34,988 nt of DNA, taken from PVC group bacterium. GTDB lineage: Bacteria; Auribacterota; Erginobacteria; Erginobacterales; Erginobacteraceae. Where the stretch lies: NCBI GenBank assembly GCA_003561965.1, contig PWXJ01000161.1:1-34988 (forward strand), read 5' to 3'. Positions 17,683 through 24,207 of the stretch are shown one piece after another (positions within the stretch are counted from its first letter, which is position 1; each line of letters opens with the position of its first letter). The notes beneath the pieces were generated by a model. That model was not told the origin of the DNA and searched no databases. It saw only the letters and a program-made list of their open reading frames with translations. The position numbers were made by a program, and so were the translations under genes.

Positions 17683-17913
17683 ATGAAAACAGCCAAACTA
17701 TTCAAGAACGGGCAGAGCCAGGCCGTCCGGCTCCCCAAGGAATTCCGGTTCTCCGGGAAGGCGGTTAATATCCAGCGCCTGGGGAACTGCGTGGTTCTGC
17801 TTCCCGAGGACGACCCCTGGAAGTCTATGTTTGAAGCCTCCCGGCACTTCACGGATGACTTTATGTCTGATCGCGATCAGGATACCGTCCCCGAGCGGGA
17901 GAGCCTGGATTGA
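17683..17913 (+). CDS. vapB: VapB-type antitoxin
   Basis: A 76-residue antitoxin of the VagC/MvpA/VapB type. The N-terminal swapped-hairpin AbrB-like DNA-binding domain is clear in 'TAKLFKNGQSQAVRLPKEF' (about residues 3-21). The acidic C-terminal tail 'FTDDFMSDRDQ..PERESLD' is the family's toxin-wrapping segment. An in-frame TTG start 36 bp earlier is rejected because it lies in the promoter and the family begins at this ATG. The stop overlaps the vapC start as TGATG, so antitoxin and toxin are co-translated. It is expected to neutralise the adjacent PIN toxin and repress the operon through its promoter dyads. Codon choice here is less GC-biased than in neighbouring genes, consistent with a mobile module. 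Confidence 0.92.
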   Translation: MKTAKLFKNGQSQAVRLPKEFRFSGKAVNIQRLGNCVVLLPEDDPWKSMFEASRHFTDDFMSDRDQDTVPERESLD

Positions 17914-18338
17914 TGCGCTACCTCCTGGATACCAATATCTGTATCTATATCATCAAGCGCTCCCCTCCTGAACTGTATGCCCGTTTCCGGAAACTCCAGG
18001 TCGGGGATGTCGGAGTCTCGGCGATCACCTATTGCGAACTCCAGTTCGGGGTCTCCCGCAGTTCGCGGCCGGAAGAGAATCAACTGGCCCTGACCGAATT
18101 TCTCGGCCCGTTGGAGTTGCTGGATTTTCCCTCCGCCGCCGCCATCAGGTTCGGCGAGATCCGCGCCCGCCTCCAGGCGGCGGGAACTCCCATCGGCGGC
18201 TACGATCTCCTGATCGCCGCCCACGCCCTCCACGAAGGGCTGATCCTGGTCACCAACAACACCCGGGAATTTCTCCGGGTCCCCGATCTGAAGCTGGAAA
18301 ATTGGCTCACCCCGGCCGGTTCCGCCGGCCGGAAATGA
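17913..18338 (+). CDS. vapC: VapC-type PIN-domain ribonuclease toxin
   Basis: A 141-residue PIN-domain toxin, probably an Mg-dependent RNase that cleaves tRNA or another stable RNA when free of VapB. The acidic site is intact: Asp6 in 'YLLDTNICIY', Glu42 in 'ITYCELQFG' and Asp98 in 'IGGYDLLIAAHA'. The conserved end 'LVTNNTREFLRVPDL..ENW' is also present. Its ATG overlaps the vapB stop (TGATG); the upstream TTG in frame is not needed. About 10 residues follow the usual final motif (TPAGSAGRK), a small extension. The gene is followed after 19 bp by the DUF4416 gene. Confidence 0.93.
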   Translation: MRYLLDTNICIYIIKRSPPELYARFRKLQVGDVGVSAITYCELQFGVSRSSRPEENQLALTEFLGPLELLDFPSAAAIRFGEIRARLQAAGTPIGGYDLLIAAHALHEGLILVTNNTREFLRVPDLKLENWLTPAGSAGRK

Positions 18339-18357
18339 ACCCGGCGAGGAATTGACG

Positions 18358-18891
18358 GTGGGCCAGACCCGACAACCCCGGCCGGTCAAGCTGATCTGCG
18401 GCCTGCTGGCCGCCGGTTCCGATCGGCTGGAGCGGGGCCGGGCGGCCCTGACGGAGCGATTCGGACCGGTGGATCTTCAGAGCGCTGCCTTCCCCTTCGA
18501 CTTCACCTCCTATTACGACGAGGAACTGGGGGAGGGGATTCTCCGCCGTTATCTCTCCTTCGAGAACCTGGTCGGTCCCGGGGAACTGGCGGAGACCAAG
18601 CTGGAGACCAACCGGCTGGAGGAGGAACTCTCCGAGGGGGGGAAGCGGACGGCCAACCTCGACCCGGGTTTCCTCGACCTGTCGAAACTGGTCCTGGCCA
18701 CCACCAAGGACGCCACCTACCGGGTCTATCTCGGCCGGGGGATCTACGCCCAGTCCACCTGCTATTTCCAGGACGGGAGCTACCACCCCTGGGAGTGGAC
18801 CTACGCCGACTACCGGACCCCGGAGGCGATCGGTTTCTTCAACCGGGTCAGGCGGGAGTTTAAACGGCAAAAGGACCGGCCGGAGGGATAG
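18358..18891 (+). CDS. DUF4416 family protein
   Basis: A 177-residue cytoplasmic protein of unknown function, matching the DUF4416 pattern: 'KLICGLLA' near the start, 'FPFDFTSYYDEELG', 'NLDPGFLDLSKLVLATTKD', 'YRVYLGRGIYAQ' and 'WTYADYRTPEAIGFFNRVR' at the end. The GTG at 18358 is chosen because GAGGA lies 7 bp upstream; the in-frame TTG at 18352 would be too close to that site. It lies 19 bp after vapC, perhaps co-transcribed by proximity, and converges on the shell-protein operon with a hairpin between. No signal peptide, membrane segment or known catalytic motif is visible. Confidence 0.85.
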   Translation: MGQTRQPRPVKLICGLLAAGSDRLERGRAALTERFGPVDLQSAAFPFDFTSYYDEELGEGILRRYLSFENLVGPGELAETKLETNRLEEELSEGGKRTANLDPGFLDLSKLVLATTKDATYRVYLGRGIYAQSTCYFQDGSYHPWEWTYADYRTPEAIGFFNRVRREFKRQKDRPEG

Positions 18892-18899
18892 GTAACCTG

Positions 18900-18920
18900 G
18901 AAATCCGCCCCGCGGATTTC
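18900..18920. terminator. bidirectional hairpin between DUF4416 gene and BMC shell operon
   Basis: Perfect 9-bp arms GAAATCCGC (18900-18908) and GCGGATTTC (18912-18920) enclose a 3-nt loop. It lies between convergent genes and overlaps the stop codon of the last shell-protein gene. A T-run is absent. Confidence 0.6.
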
Positions 18921-19218
18921 AAGCCCCGAAGGACTCGGCGGGGGAGGGGTGGATGTTGACCGAGTCGATGTAACCGACGCAGACCGCCCGGACCACCCCG
19001 GTCGACCCGGTCTCCAGGACCTGGCGGGCGCTGTTACCTTCGTCGATCATCAGGACCACGTCGCCCTCGCCCGCCTGGCAGCGGTCGAAGGCCACCACGG
19101 TCTCGGGGGTATCGGAACCGTCGGGGTCGAGGATCCGGGCCAACAGCAGTTTTTCCCCGGCGTACTGGTCCAGCTTCAGGGTCGAGACGACGGTTCCGAT
19201 TATCCGGGCGATCTTCAT
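18919..19218 (-). CDS. bacterial microcompartment vertex protein, BMC-P (EutN/CcmL family), paralogue A
   Basis: A 99-residue BMC-P protein, which forms pentamers that cap the vertices of a protein-shelled organelle. The EutN/CcmL pattern is clear: 'MKIARIIGTVVSTLKLD' at the start, 'GEKLLLARILDPDG', 'VVAFDRCQAGEGDVVLMIDEGNSARQ' and a late 'VGYIDSVNI'. It differs from its two neighbours in the loop before the last strand (TGSTGVVRAV). It is the third and last shell gene of the minus-strand run, separated by 81 bp from paralogue B. The ATG has only a weak ribosome-binding site. The short tail after 'SVNI' (HPSPAESFGA) is not part of the fold. Confidence 0.93.
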   Translation of the reverse strand: MKIARIIGTVVSTLKLDQYAGEKLLLARILDPDGSDTPETVVAFDRCQAGEGDVVLMIDEGNSARQVLETGSTGVVRAVCVGYIDSVNIHPSPAESFGA

Positions 19219-19299
19219 TAGGGATAATTTCCGTGTTGGGTTCCGGGCGGCGCGGCGTATGTTTTCGGCGCCTGATGTTTGTATCCGGGCGGCGCGGCG

Positions 19300-19578
19300 T
19301 TATTTTTGCCGGGCGGCCAGGGAAACCTCGTCGACTATCGATGTTATGGTGGCGTCGGAGGGGTTGAAGGGTTCGGGCAGCGGCAGCGAGGCCTCCCGCC
19401 CGCCGATGAAGGTGACGATCTGCCCCGGCCCGGCCTGCTGGGTGTCGCAGGCCACCACCGGCTCGCCCCGGACCTTGAGGTCCTCGTCGAGGGGCTGGAC
19501 GATCAGCAGCTTGACCCCGTCGAAGGATTCCACCTTCCGGGTGCTGATCACGGTGCCGATTACCCTTCCCAGGTTCAA
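19300..19578 (-). CDS. bacterial microcompartment vertex protein, BMC-P (EutN/CcmL family), paralogue B
   Basis: A 92-residue BMC-P vertex protein with 'NLGRVIGTVISTRKVESF', 'GVKLLIVQPLDEDL' and 'SIVDEVSL' at the end. It starts at TTG, supported by GGAG 7 bp upstream and by alignment of its first residues with paralogues A and C. The usual 'GSSAR' turn is replaced by 'GGREASLPLPEP', so the pore-proximal loop differs from both neighbours. That suggests a specialised vertex or a different protomer in mixed pentamers, which is inference. The 49-bp gap to paralogue C holds a palindromic hairpin. Confidence 0.92.
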   Translation of the reverse strand: MNLGRVIGTVISTRKVESFDGVKLLIVQPLDEDLKVRGEPVVACDTQQAGPGQIVTFIGGREASLPLPEPFNPSDATITSIVDEVSLAARQK

Positions 19579-19602
19579 AATAGTTCTCCGAAAAAATTGT
19601 TC

Positions 19603-19622
19603 GGGCGAGGCGTGCCTCGCCC
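19603..19622. repeat. palindromic element inside the shell operon
   Basis: Nine-base arms GGGCGAGGC and GCCTCGCCC surround a 2-nt centre. It is similar in design, though not in exact sequence, to the palindromes at 5443 and 17576. It separates two BMC-P genes and could tune relative expression of the vertex paralogues as an mRNA-stabilising or attenuating hairpin. Confidence 0.65.
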
Positions 19623-19627
19623 CGGCA

Positions 19628-19918
19628 TTATATTTTCCGATATTTCTCCGCCCCGCCGACTTCCCACTGGTCGACGATGCCGCAGATTACGGCGTCGTTG
19701 GGGCGGTCGCGGGTGATCTCTGTCTGGCGGGCGGAACTTCCCTTGGAATAAATGACCACCTCTCCCCGGTCGGCCCCGACCGGGTCGGCGGCGATCACCG
19801 AGCCGCCGCTGGGGCGGTTTTCCAGGTCGAGGTCCTTCAGGACCAGGAAGCGGACCCCGACCATCTTCTCGTCTTTTCTCGAAGCCACCACCGTTCCCGC
19901 TACCTGCGCCAGCTGCAT
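19628..19918 (-). CDS. bacterial microcompartment vertex protein, BMC-P (EutN/CcmL family), paralogue C
   Basis: A 96-residue BMC-P vertex protein, the first shell gene after the oxidase. It shows 'QLAQVAGTVVASRKDEKM', 'GVRFLVLKDLDLENRP', 'ADPVGADRGEVVIYSKGSSARQ' and 'DAVICGIVDQWEV'. The 'GSSAR' turn is canonical, so of the three it is closest to a standard EutN/CcmL. The ATG is preceded by GAGGA about 9 bp upstream. The 84-bp A/T-rich gap between it and the oxidase stop could hold its own promoter, but none is convincing. Having three BMC-P types in one locus is usual for several metabolosome classes. Confidence 0.94.
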   Translation of the reverse strand: MQLAQVAGTVVASRKDEKMVGVRFLVLKDLDLENRPSGGSVIAADPVGADRGEVVIYSKGSSARQTEITRDRPNDAVICGIVDQWEVGGAEKYRKI

Positions 19919-20002
19919 TATAATTTTTCCTCGGGAAATAATATTGTTAGGGAAATCATCTTGGGAGCTATTACTTATAGCAAAAATCCGCGGTTAGACC
20001 AG

Positions 20003-21418
20003 TTATTTTTTCCCCTCGTCAACAGGGAAGATCTTGCCGGGGTTGAGGATGTTGCCGGGGTCGAGGGACCGCTTGATCGACCGCATCGCCGCGATCGCCG
20101 CCGGATTCAGGGCCAGGGAGAGGTAATCCCGCTTGCTGAACCCGATCCCGTGTTCGCCGGAGATCGTTCCCCCCAGCCGGACGGCGAGTTGGAAAAGCTC
20201 GGGGACGGCCTTCCCGACCGCCTCCCGCCATCCGGCCTCCTCCCGGTCCCGCTTCAAAAAGTTGACGTGGACGTTGCCGTCGCCGGCGTGCCCGTAGGAG
20301 ATGATCTCCACCCCGCGGCTCTTGCCGATCTGTTCGATCCCGGCCAGGAGCGCGGCGATCTCCATCCGGGGGACGACCACGTCCTGGCTGACCTTGACCG
20401 GGCTGACGGTCTTGATCGAGTCCCGCAGCTTCCTCCGGGTCTCCCAGATCTGTTCCTGGTAGCGGGGGGAGTCGGCGACCCTGATATCCGCCGCCCCCCC
20501 CTCCAGGCAGATCTCCCCGATCGCCTCGTAGCGTTTCTCCACCCGGCCGGGTTCGTCCCCGTCGACCTCGATCAGGAGGTGGGCGGCGGCGTCGTCGAAG
20601 GGGACCGGGTTCTGGAGGACCCGCCGGCTGATCTCCAGGCATTGCCGGTCCATAAACTCGATCGCGGTCGGCGCCAGCCGGCGCTTCTGGATGGCGGCCA
20701 CGGCCTCCACCGCTTCCCGGTAGGAGGGGAAGGGGACCAGGAGGTCGACCCGGATCTCCGGTTTGACCAGGAGCCGGGCGGTGATCCGGGAGGCTATCCC
20801 CAGCGTCCCCTCCGACCCGATCAGGAGGTGGAGGAGGTTGTAGCCGGTGGCGTTCTTGACCGTCTTTCCGCCGTAGTCGATGATCTCCCCGCCGGGGAGG
20901 ATCGCTTCCACCCCGGTCAGGTAATCCCGGGTCACACCGTACTTGACCGCCCGGGGACCCCCGGCGTCCTCGGCCAGGTTGCCCCCCAGGGTGCAGCTGT
21001 CGAGACTGGCGGGGTCGGGGGGATAGAATAGTCCCCGCTCCTCCACCGCCCGGTGCAGGTTTTCGGTGATCACCCCGGCCTCGACCACCGCCATCATATT
21101 CTTCTCGTCGATCTCCACCACCCGGTTCATCCGCTCCAGGCCGATCACCAGTCCCCCGTGGACCGGGACCGCTCCCCCGGTGACCCCGGTCCCCCCCCCG
21201 CGGGCCAGGACCGGGAACCGGTACTCGTTGGCCAGTTTCAGCAGGGCGGAGATCTCCCCCGCCGTCCCCGGCCGGACGGCCGCCTCCGGCCGGGCGCTCA
21301 GCCCCGGGGTTTCGTCCCGTCCGTAGTCCTCCAGTTCCTCGGGGAGGGAGAGGAGGTTCTCCGTCCCCACCACGTCCTCGATTCTTTTCCGGAGATCGCT
21401 GTCGATTTTTTCGTACAT
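20003..21418 (-). CDS. FAD-linked 2-hydroxyacid oxidase (GlcD/D-lactate dehydrogenase family)
   Basis: A 471-residue flavoprotein of the vanillyl-alcohol-oxidase fold that oxidises a 2-hydroxyacid such as glycolate or D-lactate to the 2-oxoacid. FAD-binding sequence includes 'VLARGGGTGVTGGAVP', 'GGNLAEDAGGPRAVKYGVTRDYL' and 'GSEGTLGI'. The C-terminal domain has 'SYGHAGDGNVHVNFL' and 'GTISGEHGIGFSKRDYL', and ends with the classic 'LDPGNILNPGKIF'. The start at 21418 matches family length; an in-frame ATG 57 bp earlier would add a 19-residue tail (HFFFGRGRK) not seen in relatives. It heads the operon that continues into three BMC-P genes. It may regenerate or dispose of lactate or glycolate linked to the organelle, or may simply be co-located. 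Confidence 0.87.
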   Translation of the reverse strand: MYEKIDSDLRKRIEDVVGTENLLSLPEELEDYGRDETPGLSARPEAAVRPGTAGEISALLKLANEYRFPVLARGGGTGVTGGAVPVHGGLVIGLERMNRVVEIDEKNMMAVVEAGVITENLHRAVEERGLFYPPDPASLDSCTLGGNLAEDAGGPRAVKYGVTRDYLTGVEAILPGGEIIDYGGKTVKNATGYNLLHLLIGSEGTLGIASRITARLLVKPEIRVDLLVPFPSYREAVEAVAAIQKRRLAPTAIEFMDRQCLEISRRVLQNPVPFDDAAAHLLIEVDGDEPGRVEKRYEAIGEICLEGGAADIRVADSPRYQEQIWETRRKLRDSIKTVSPVKVSQDVVVPRMEIAALLAGIEQIGKSRGVEIISYGHAGDGNVHVNFLKRDREEAGWREAVGKAVPELFQLAVRLGGTISGEHGIGFSKRDYLSLALNPAAIAAMRSIKRSLDPGNILNPGKIFPVDEGKK

Positions 21419-21475
21419 CGTTTTCCGCCCCCGGCCGAAGAAAAAATGTTGACCCGCCGGGTTGACCTGATCCAT

Positions 21476-21529
21476 AATAACACGGTTGTTTTACCCGGGA
21501 AAACTTCTTAATTCAAACAGCAGGTATAG
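21476..21529. promoter_or_regulatory. divergent control region of the BMC locus
   Basis: This A/T-richer stretch separates the leftward oxidase/shell operon from the rightward isomerase/aldolase genes. It contains a dyad GTTTT-A-CCCGGG-AAAAC (21488-21504), a candidate operator that could coordinate both directions. A weak TTGTTT (21487-21492) lies in it, but no convincing -10 partner was found. No regulator gene is adjacent. Confidence 0.4.
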
Positions 21530-22096
21530 ATGGACCGGAACCGGATCGAACGCATCGTCGAGGAAGTGATCAGCCAGACTGGCAGGATCTCCCCCGCCCC
21601 CGCCAACCAGGCCCCGATGAGCAACGTTACGGAAAACAAGGGGACGGTGAAGAAGATCGCCATCGGGGCCGATCACGGCGGCTTCCCCCTCAAGGAGTCG
21701 CTGGTCAAGTTTCTGGAGAGCAAGGGGTACCGGGTCGCCGACCAGGGCACCGACTCGAGCGCGGCCGTCGATTACCCCGACTTCGCCGTGAAGGTGGCCC
21801 GGGCGGTCGCCTCCGGTGATTGCGACCGGGGGATTATGATCGATTCGCTGGGGATGGCCTCGGCGATGGCCGCCAACAAGGTCCGGGGGATCCGGGCGGC
21901 GATGTGCTACGACCTGACCACCGCCCGCTCCTCCCGCGAGCATAACGACGCCAATGTCCTGACCCTGGGCGGAAAGATCCTCGAGTTTGCCCTGGCCGCC
22001 GAGATCGTCGATCTCTGGCTGACCACCGCCTTCGCCGGCGGTCGCCACTGGCCCCGGGTCAACAAGGTAATGGCCATCGAGCGCCGGAGACAATAA
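21530..22096 (+). CDS. RpiB/LacA-family sugar-phosphate isomerase with BMC encapsulation peptide
   Basis: A 188-residue protein. Residues 1-19 ([15 protein letters not shown]) form an amphipathic helix with hydrophobic residues at 6, 9, 10, 13 and 14, followed by a Pro/Ala/Asn linker: the layout of an encapsulation peptide. The core (about 40-188) is an RpiB/LacAB fold with '[14 protein letters not shown]' (Asp48, His49), 'VDYPDFA' and '[10 protein letters not shown]' (His138). In RpiB the active-site loop reads C-G-T-G with a catalytic Cys; here it is D105-S-L-G, closer to the D-A-Y-G of LacA. It therefore may isomerise another sugar phosphate, or act only as part of a complex. It leads the rightward BMC operon, 68 bp before deoC. 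In the SPU class of BMC an RpiB homologue accompanies DeoC. Confidence 0.9.
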   Translation: MDRNRIERIVEEVISQTGRISPAPANQAPMSNVTENKGTVKKIAIGADHGGFPLKESLVKFLESKGYRVADQGTDSSAAVDYPDFAVKVARAVASGDCDRGIMIDSLGMASAMAANKVRGIRAAMCYDLTTARSSREHNDANVLTLGGKILEFALAAEIVDLWLTTAFAGGRHWPRVNKVMAIERRRQ

Positions 22097-22164
22097 TCGG
22101 TCCGCTTCCGGTTTCGTGTTTACAATCAATTGAACACCAGGATTATTTGGAGAAGAATTTACTG

Positions 22165-23070
22165 ATGGATACCCAGTTACTGGTTGATCGGGTCACCCGG
22201 GAGGTGATGACCGCCCTCCGGGGGACCACCCGGACTGCCCCGGCCGCGTCATCCGCCGCCTGCGCCCTGGAAAACGGGCTCAGCTGTGAGGAATGCGGGC
22301 AATGCGTGACCAACCGGCCCGACTTCATCGAAGGCCTGATCTCCGGCGGGGTCTGCCGGCTGAGCACCCAGTTGGGGATCGGGCCGGTGGAGGCCCGGAT
22401 CGCCCGGATGATCGATCACACCCTGCTCAAGCCGGACGCCACCGAGGAGCAGATTACCCAGCTCTGCCGGGAGGCGGCCACCTACTGCTTCGCCTCGGTC
22501 TGCGTCAACCCGATCTGGGTCGACCTCTGCGCCAGGCTGCTCCGAAGGTCCGGGGTCAAGGTCTGCACGGTGATCGGCTTCCCCCTCGGGGCCACCACCA
22601 CCGGGGCCAAGGCCTACGAGACCCGGGATACGATCGGAAAGGGGGCGGGCGAGGTCGATATGGTGATCAACGTCGGGCTGATCAAGTCCCGGCAGTACTC
22701 CCGGGTCCGGGAGGACATCCGGGCGGTGGTCCGGGCCACCCGGCCCAACATCCTGGTCAAGGTGATCCTCGAGACCTGCCTGCTGACCGACGAGGAAAAG
22801 GTCAGGGCCTGCCAGCTCTCGGTGGAGGCGGGGGCCGATTTCGTCAAGACCTCGACCGGTTTCTCCACCGGCGGGGCGACCGTCGAGGATATCGCCCTGA
22901 TGCGCCGGACCGTGGGGCCGGAGATCGGGGTCAAGGCCTCCGGCGGGGTGAGAAACTTCGAGGATGCCGAGGCGATGGTCAAGGCCGGGGCGACCCGGCT
23001 CGGGGCCAGCGCCGGGTTGAAGATTATCAAGGCCCAGGACGCCGCCGGTTCCGGCGGAACCAATTACTGA
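22165..23070 (+). CDS. deoC: deoxyribose-phosphate aldolase with BMC encapsulation peptide and Cys cluster
   Basis: A 301-residue class I aldolase that cleaves 2-deoxyribose-5-phosphate to glyceraldehyde-3-phosphate and acetaldehyde. The ATG at 22165 has GGAGAAG about 9 bp upstream; the in-frame TTG at 22147 overlaps that site. Residues 1-19 ([17 protein letters not shown]) are amphipathic and followed by an Ala/Thr/Ser linker, as in an encapsulation peptide. Residues 41-47 are CEECGQC. The TIM barrel (about 78-295) has Asp165 ('[10 protein letters not shown]'), the Schiff-base Lys228 ('FVKTSTGF') and the proton-relay Lys257 ('GVKASGGVR'), so catalysis should be intact. Ordinary DeoC is about 220-260 residues, the excess being N-terminal. 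Acetaldehyde toxicity explains why the reaction would be enclosed in a shell. Confidence 0.93.
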   Translation: MDTQLLVDRVTREVMTALRGTTRTAPAASSAACALENGLSCEECGQCVTNRPDFIEGLISGGVCRLSTQLGIGPVEARIARMIDHTLLKPDATEEQITQLCREAATYCFASVCVNPIWVDLCARLLRRSGVKVCTVIGFPLGATTTGAKAYETRDTIGKGAGEVDMVINVGLIKSRQYSRVREDIRAVVRATRPNILVKVILETCLLTDEEKVRACQLSVEAGADFVKTSTGFSTGGATVEDIALMRRTVGPEIGVKASGGVRNFEDAEAMVKAGATRLGASAGLKIIKAQDAAGSGGTNY

Positions 23071-23172
23071 TCGACCCCCGGCCTCTGGTTTTTTCCCGTC
23101 CCGGGTCGCGGATCCGGTTTAACCGGGCGGGGTGTGCCGGGGAACCGCCCCCAGGAGAGCGAGGTGACCGAG

Positions 23173-24207
23173 ATGGAAGAGAGATTGCCGCCCAACGCCC
23201 CGGTTTACGTGGTCAGAAAGAAGAAAGTCTGGCCGAAGGTCCTGCTCTGGGTCCTCTTCACCGGCCTGGCCGGAGGTCTGCTGATCAGCCTGATCGTCAA
23301 CGCCGTCCTGGTCCAGGGGTTGGCTCGCGAGCCCGCCCGGGCGCGCCGGGAACGGTTTACCGAGGTGGTCGTTGAAGGGGTGGGGGAGGACAAGATCGTC
23401 CTGATCCCGGTCCGGGGCCTGATCACCTTCAGCGAGCCCCGGTCGATCTGGGAGCGGGAGAGCCTGGGGCAACAGGTGGTGGAGCGGCTCCGGTCCGCCG
23501 CTGAGGACCCGGCGGTCAAGGCGGTGGTTCTGCAGATCGACAGTCCGGGAGGGGGGATCACCGCCAGCGACATCATCTACCACCGGGTTAAAGAACTGGC
23601 CGAATCCGGGAAAGTGGTGGTGGCCGCCCTCGAGGATCTGGCCGCCTCCGGCGGTTACTATGTCGCCTGCCCCTCCGACTGGATCGTCGCCCACCCGACC
23701 ACGATTACCGGCAGTATCGGGGTGATCATCCAGACCCTGAACCTGGAGGTTCTGATGGAGAAGATCGGGGTCCGGGACGTCACCATCAAGCGGGGCGAGG
23801 AGAAGGACGTCCTCTCCCCCTTTCGGGACCTCACCCCTTCGGAGCGGGCGATGCTGGAGGGGGTGATTGAAGAGATGTACCAGCGGTTTCTGAACGTGGT
23901 GGCCGAGGGCCGCCATCTCGACGGTGACCGGCTGGAGGCGGTGGCCGGGGGGGCGATCTTCACCGGGACCCAGGCCCTCGATTATGACCTGGTGGACGAG
24001 GTCGGCTACCGGGATACGGCGATCGCCCGGGCCCGCGAACTGGCCGGGATCGAGGAGGCGACCGTGATCAAGTATCGCCGGGTTCACTCCTTCTTCGATC
24101 TTTTCCGGGGCCGCCTCGGCCGGGGGTTGTCCCCCGCTGCCGGGTTCGATTTCCAGGAACTCTTCAAACCCCAGACCCCGAGGCTGCTCTACCTGTGGAC
24201 ACTGTAG
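23173..24207 (+). CDS. sppA: signal peptide peptidase SppA, short (S49) form
   Basis: A 344-residue inner-membrane serine protease that degrades cleaved signal peptides. A cytoplasmic basic stretch (VVRKKKVWPK) is followed by one membrane anchor (about residues 20-48). A single S49 domain follows with 'VVLQIDSPGGGITASD', catalytic Ser159 in 'DLAASGGYYVA', 'TITGSIGVI' and the likely general-base Lys211 in 'EEKDVLSP'. One S49 domain makes it the short Bacillus/archaeal-type SppA, not the long E. coli form. GAGG lies 8 bp before the ATG; an in-frame GTG at 23164 also has a good site (AGGAG) and cannot be excluded. Its 3' end overlaps the RNase HIII gene by 13 bp. Confidence 0.88.
   Translation: MEERLPPNAPVYVVRKKKVWPKVLLWVLFTGLAGGLLISLIVNAVLVQGLAREPARARRERFTEVVVEGVGEDKIVLIPVRGLITFSEPRSIWERESLGQQVVERLRSAAEDPAVKAVVLQIDSPGGGITASDIIYHRVKELAESGKVVVAALEDLAASGGYYVACPSDWIVAHPTTITGSIGVIIQTLNLEVLMEKIGVRDVTIKRGEEKDVLSPFRDLTPSERAMLEGVIEEMYQRFLNVVAEGRHLDGDRLEAVAGGAIFTGTQALDYDLVDEVGYRDTAIARARELAGIEEATVIKYRRVHSFFDLFRGRLGRGLSPAAGFDFQELFKPQTPRLLYLWTL

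Noticed and set aside
19259-21031. A 590-residue plus-strand open frame opposite the BMC-P genes and oxidase
   Set aside because: The minus strand encodes three BMC-P proteins and a FAD oxidase with unmistakable motifs; this frame is their shadow.
21419-21475. Longer N-terminus of the FAD oxidase as an encapsulation peptide
   Set aside because: The extra 19 residues (HFFFGRGRK region) are not amphipathic in the required way and are not family-like.
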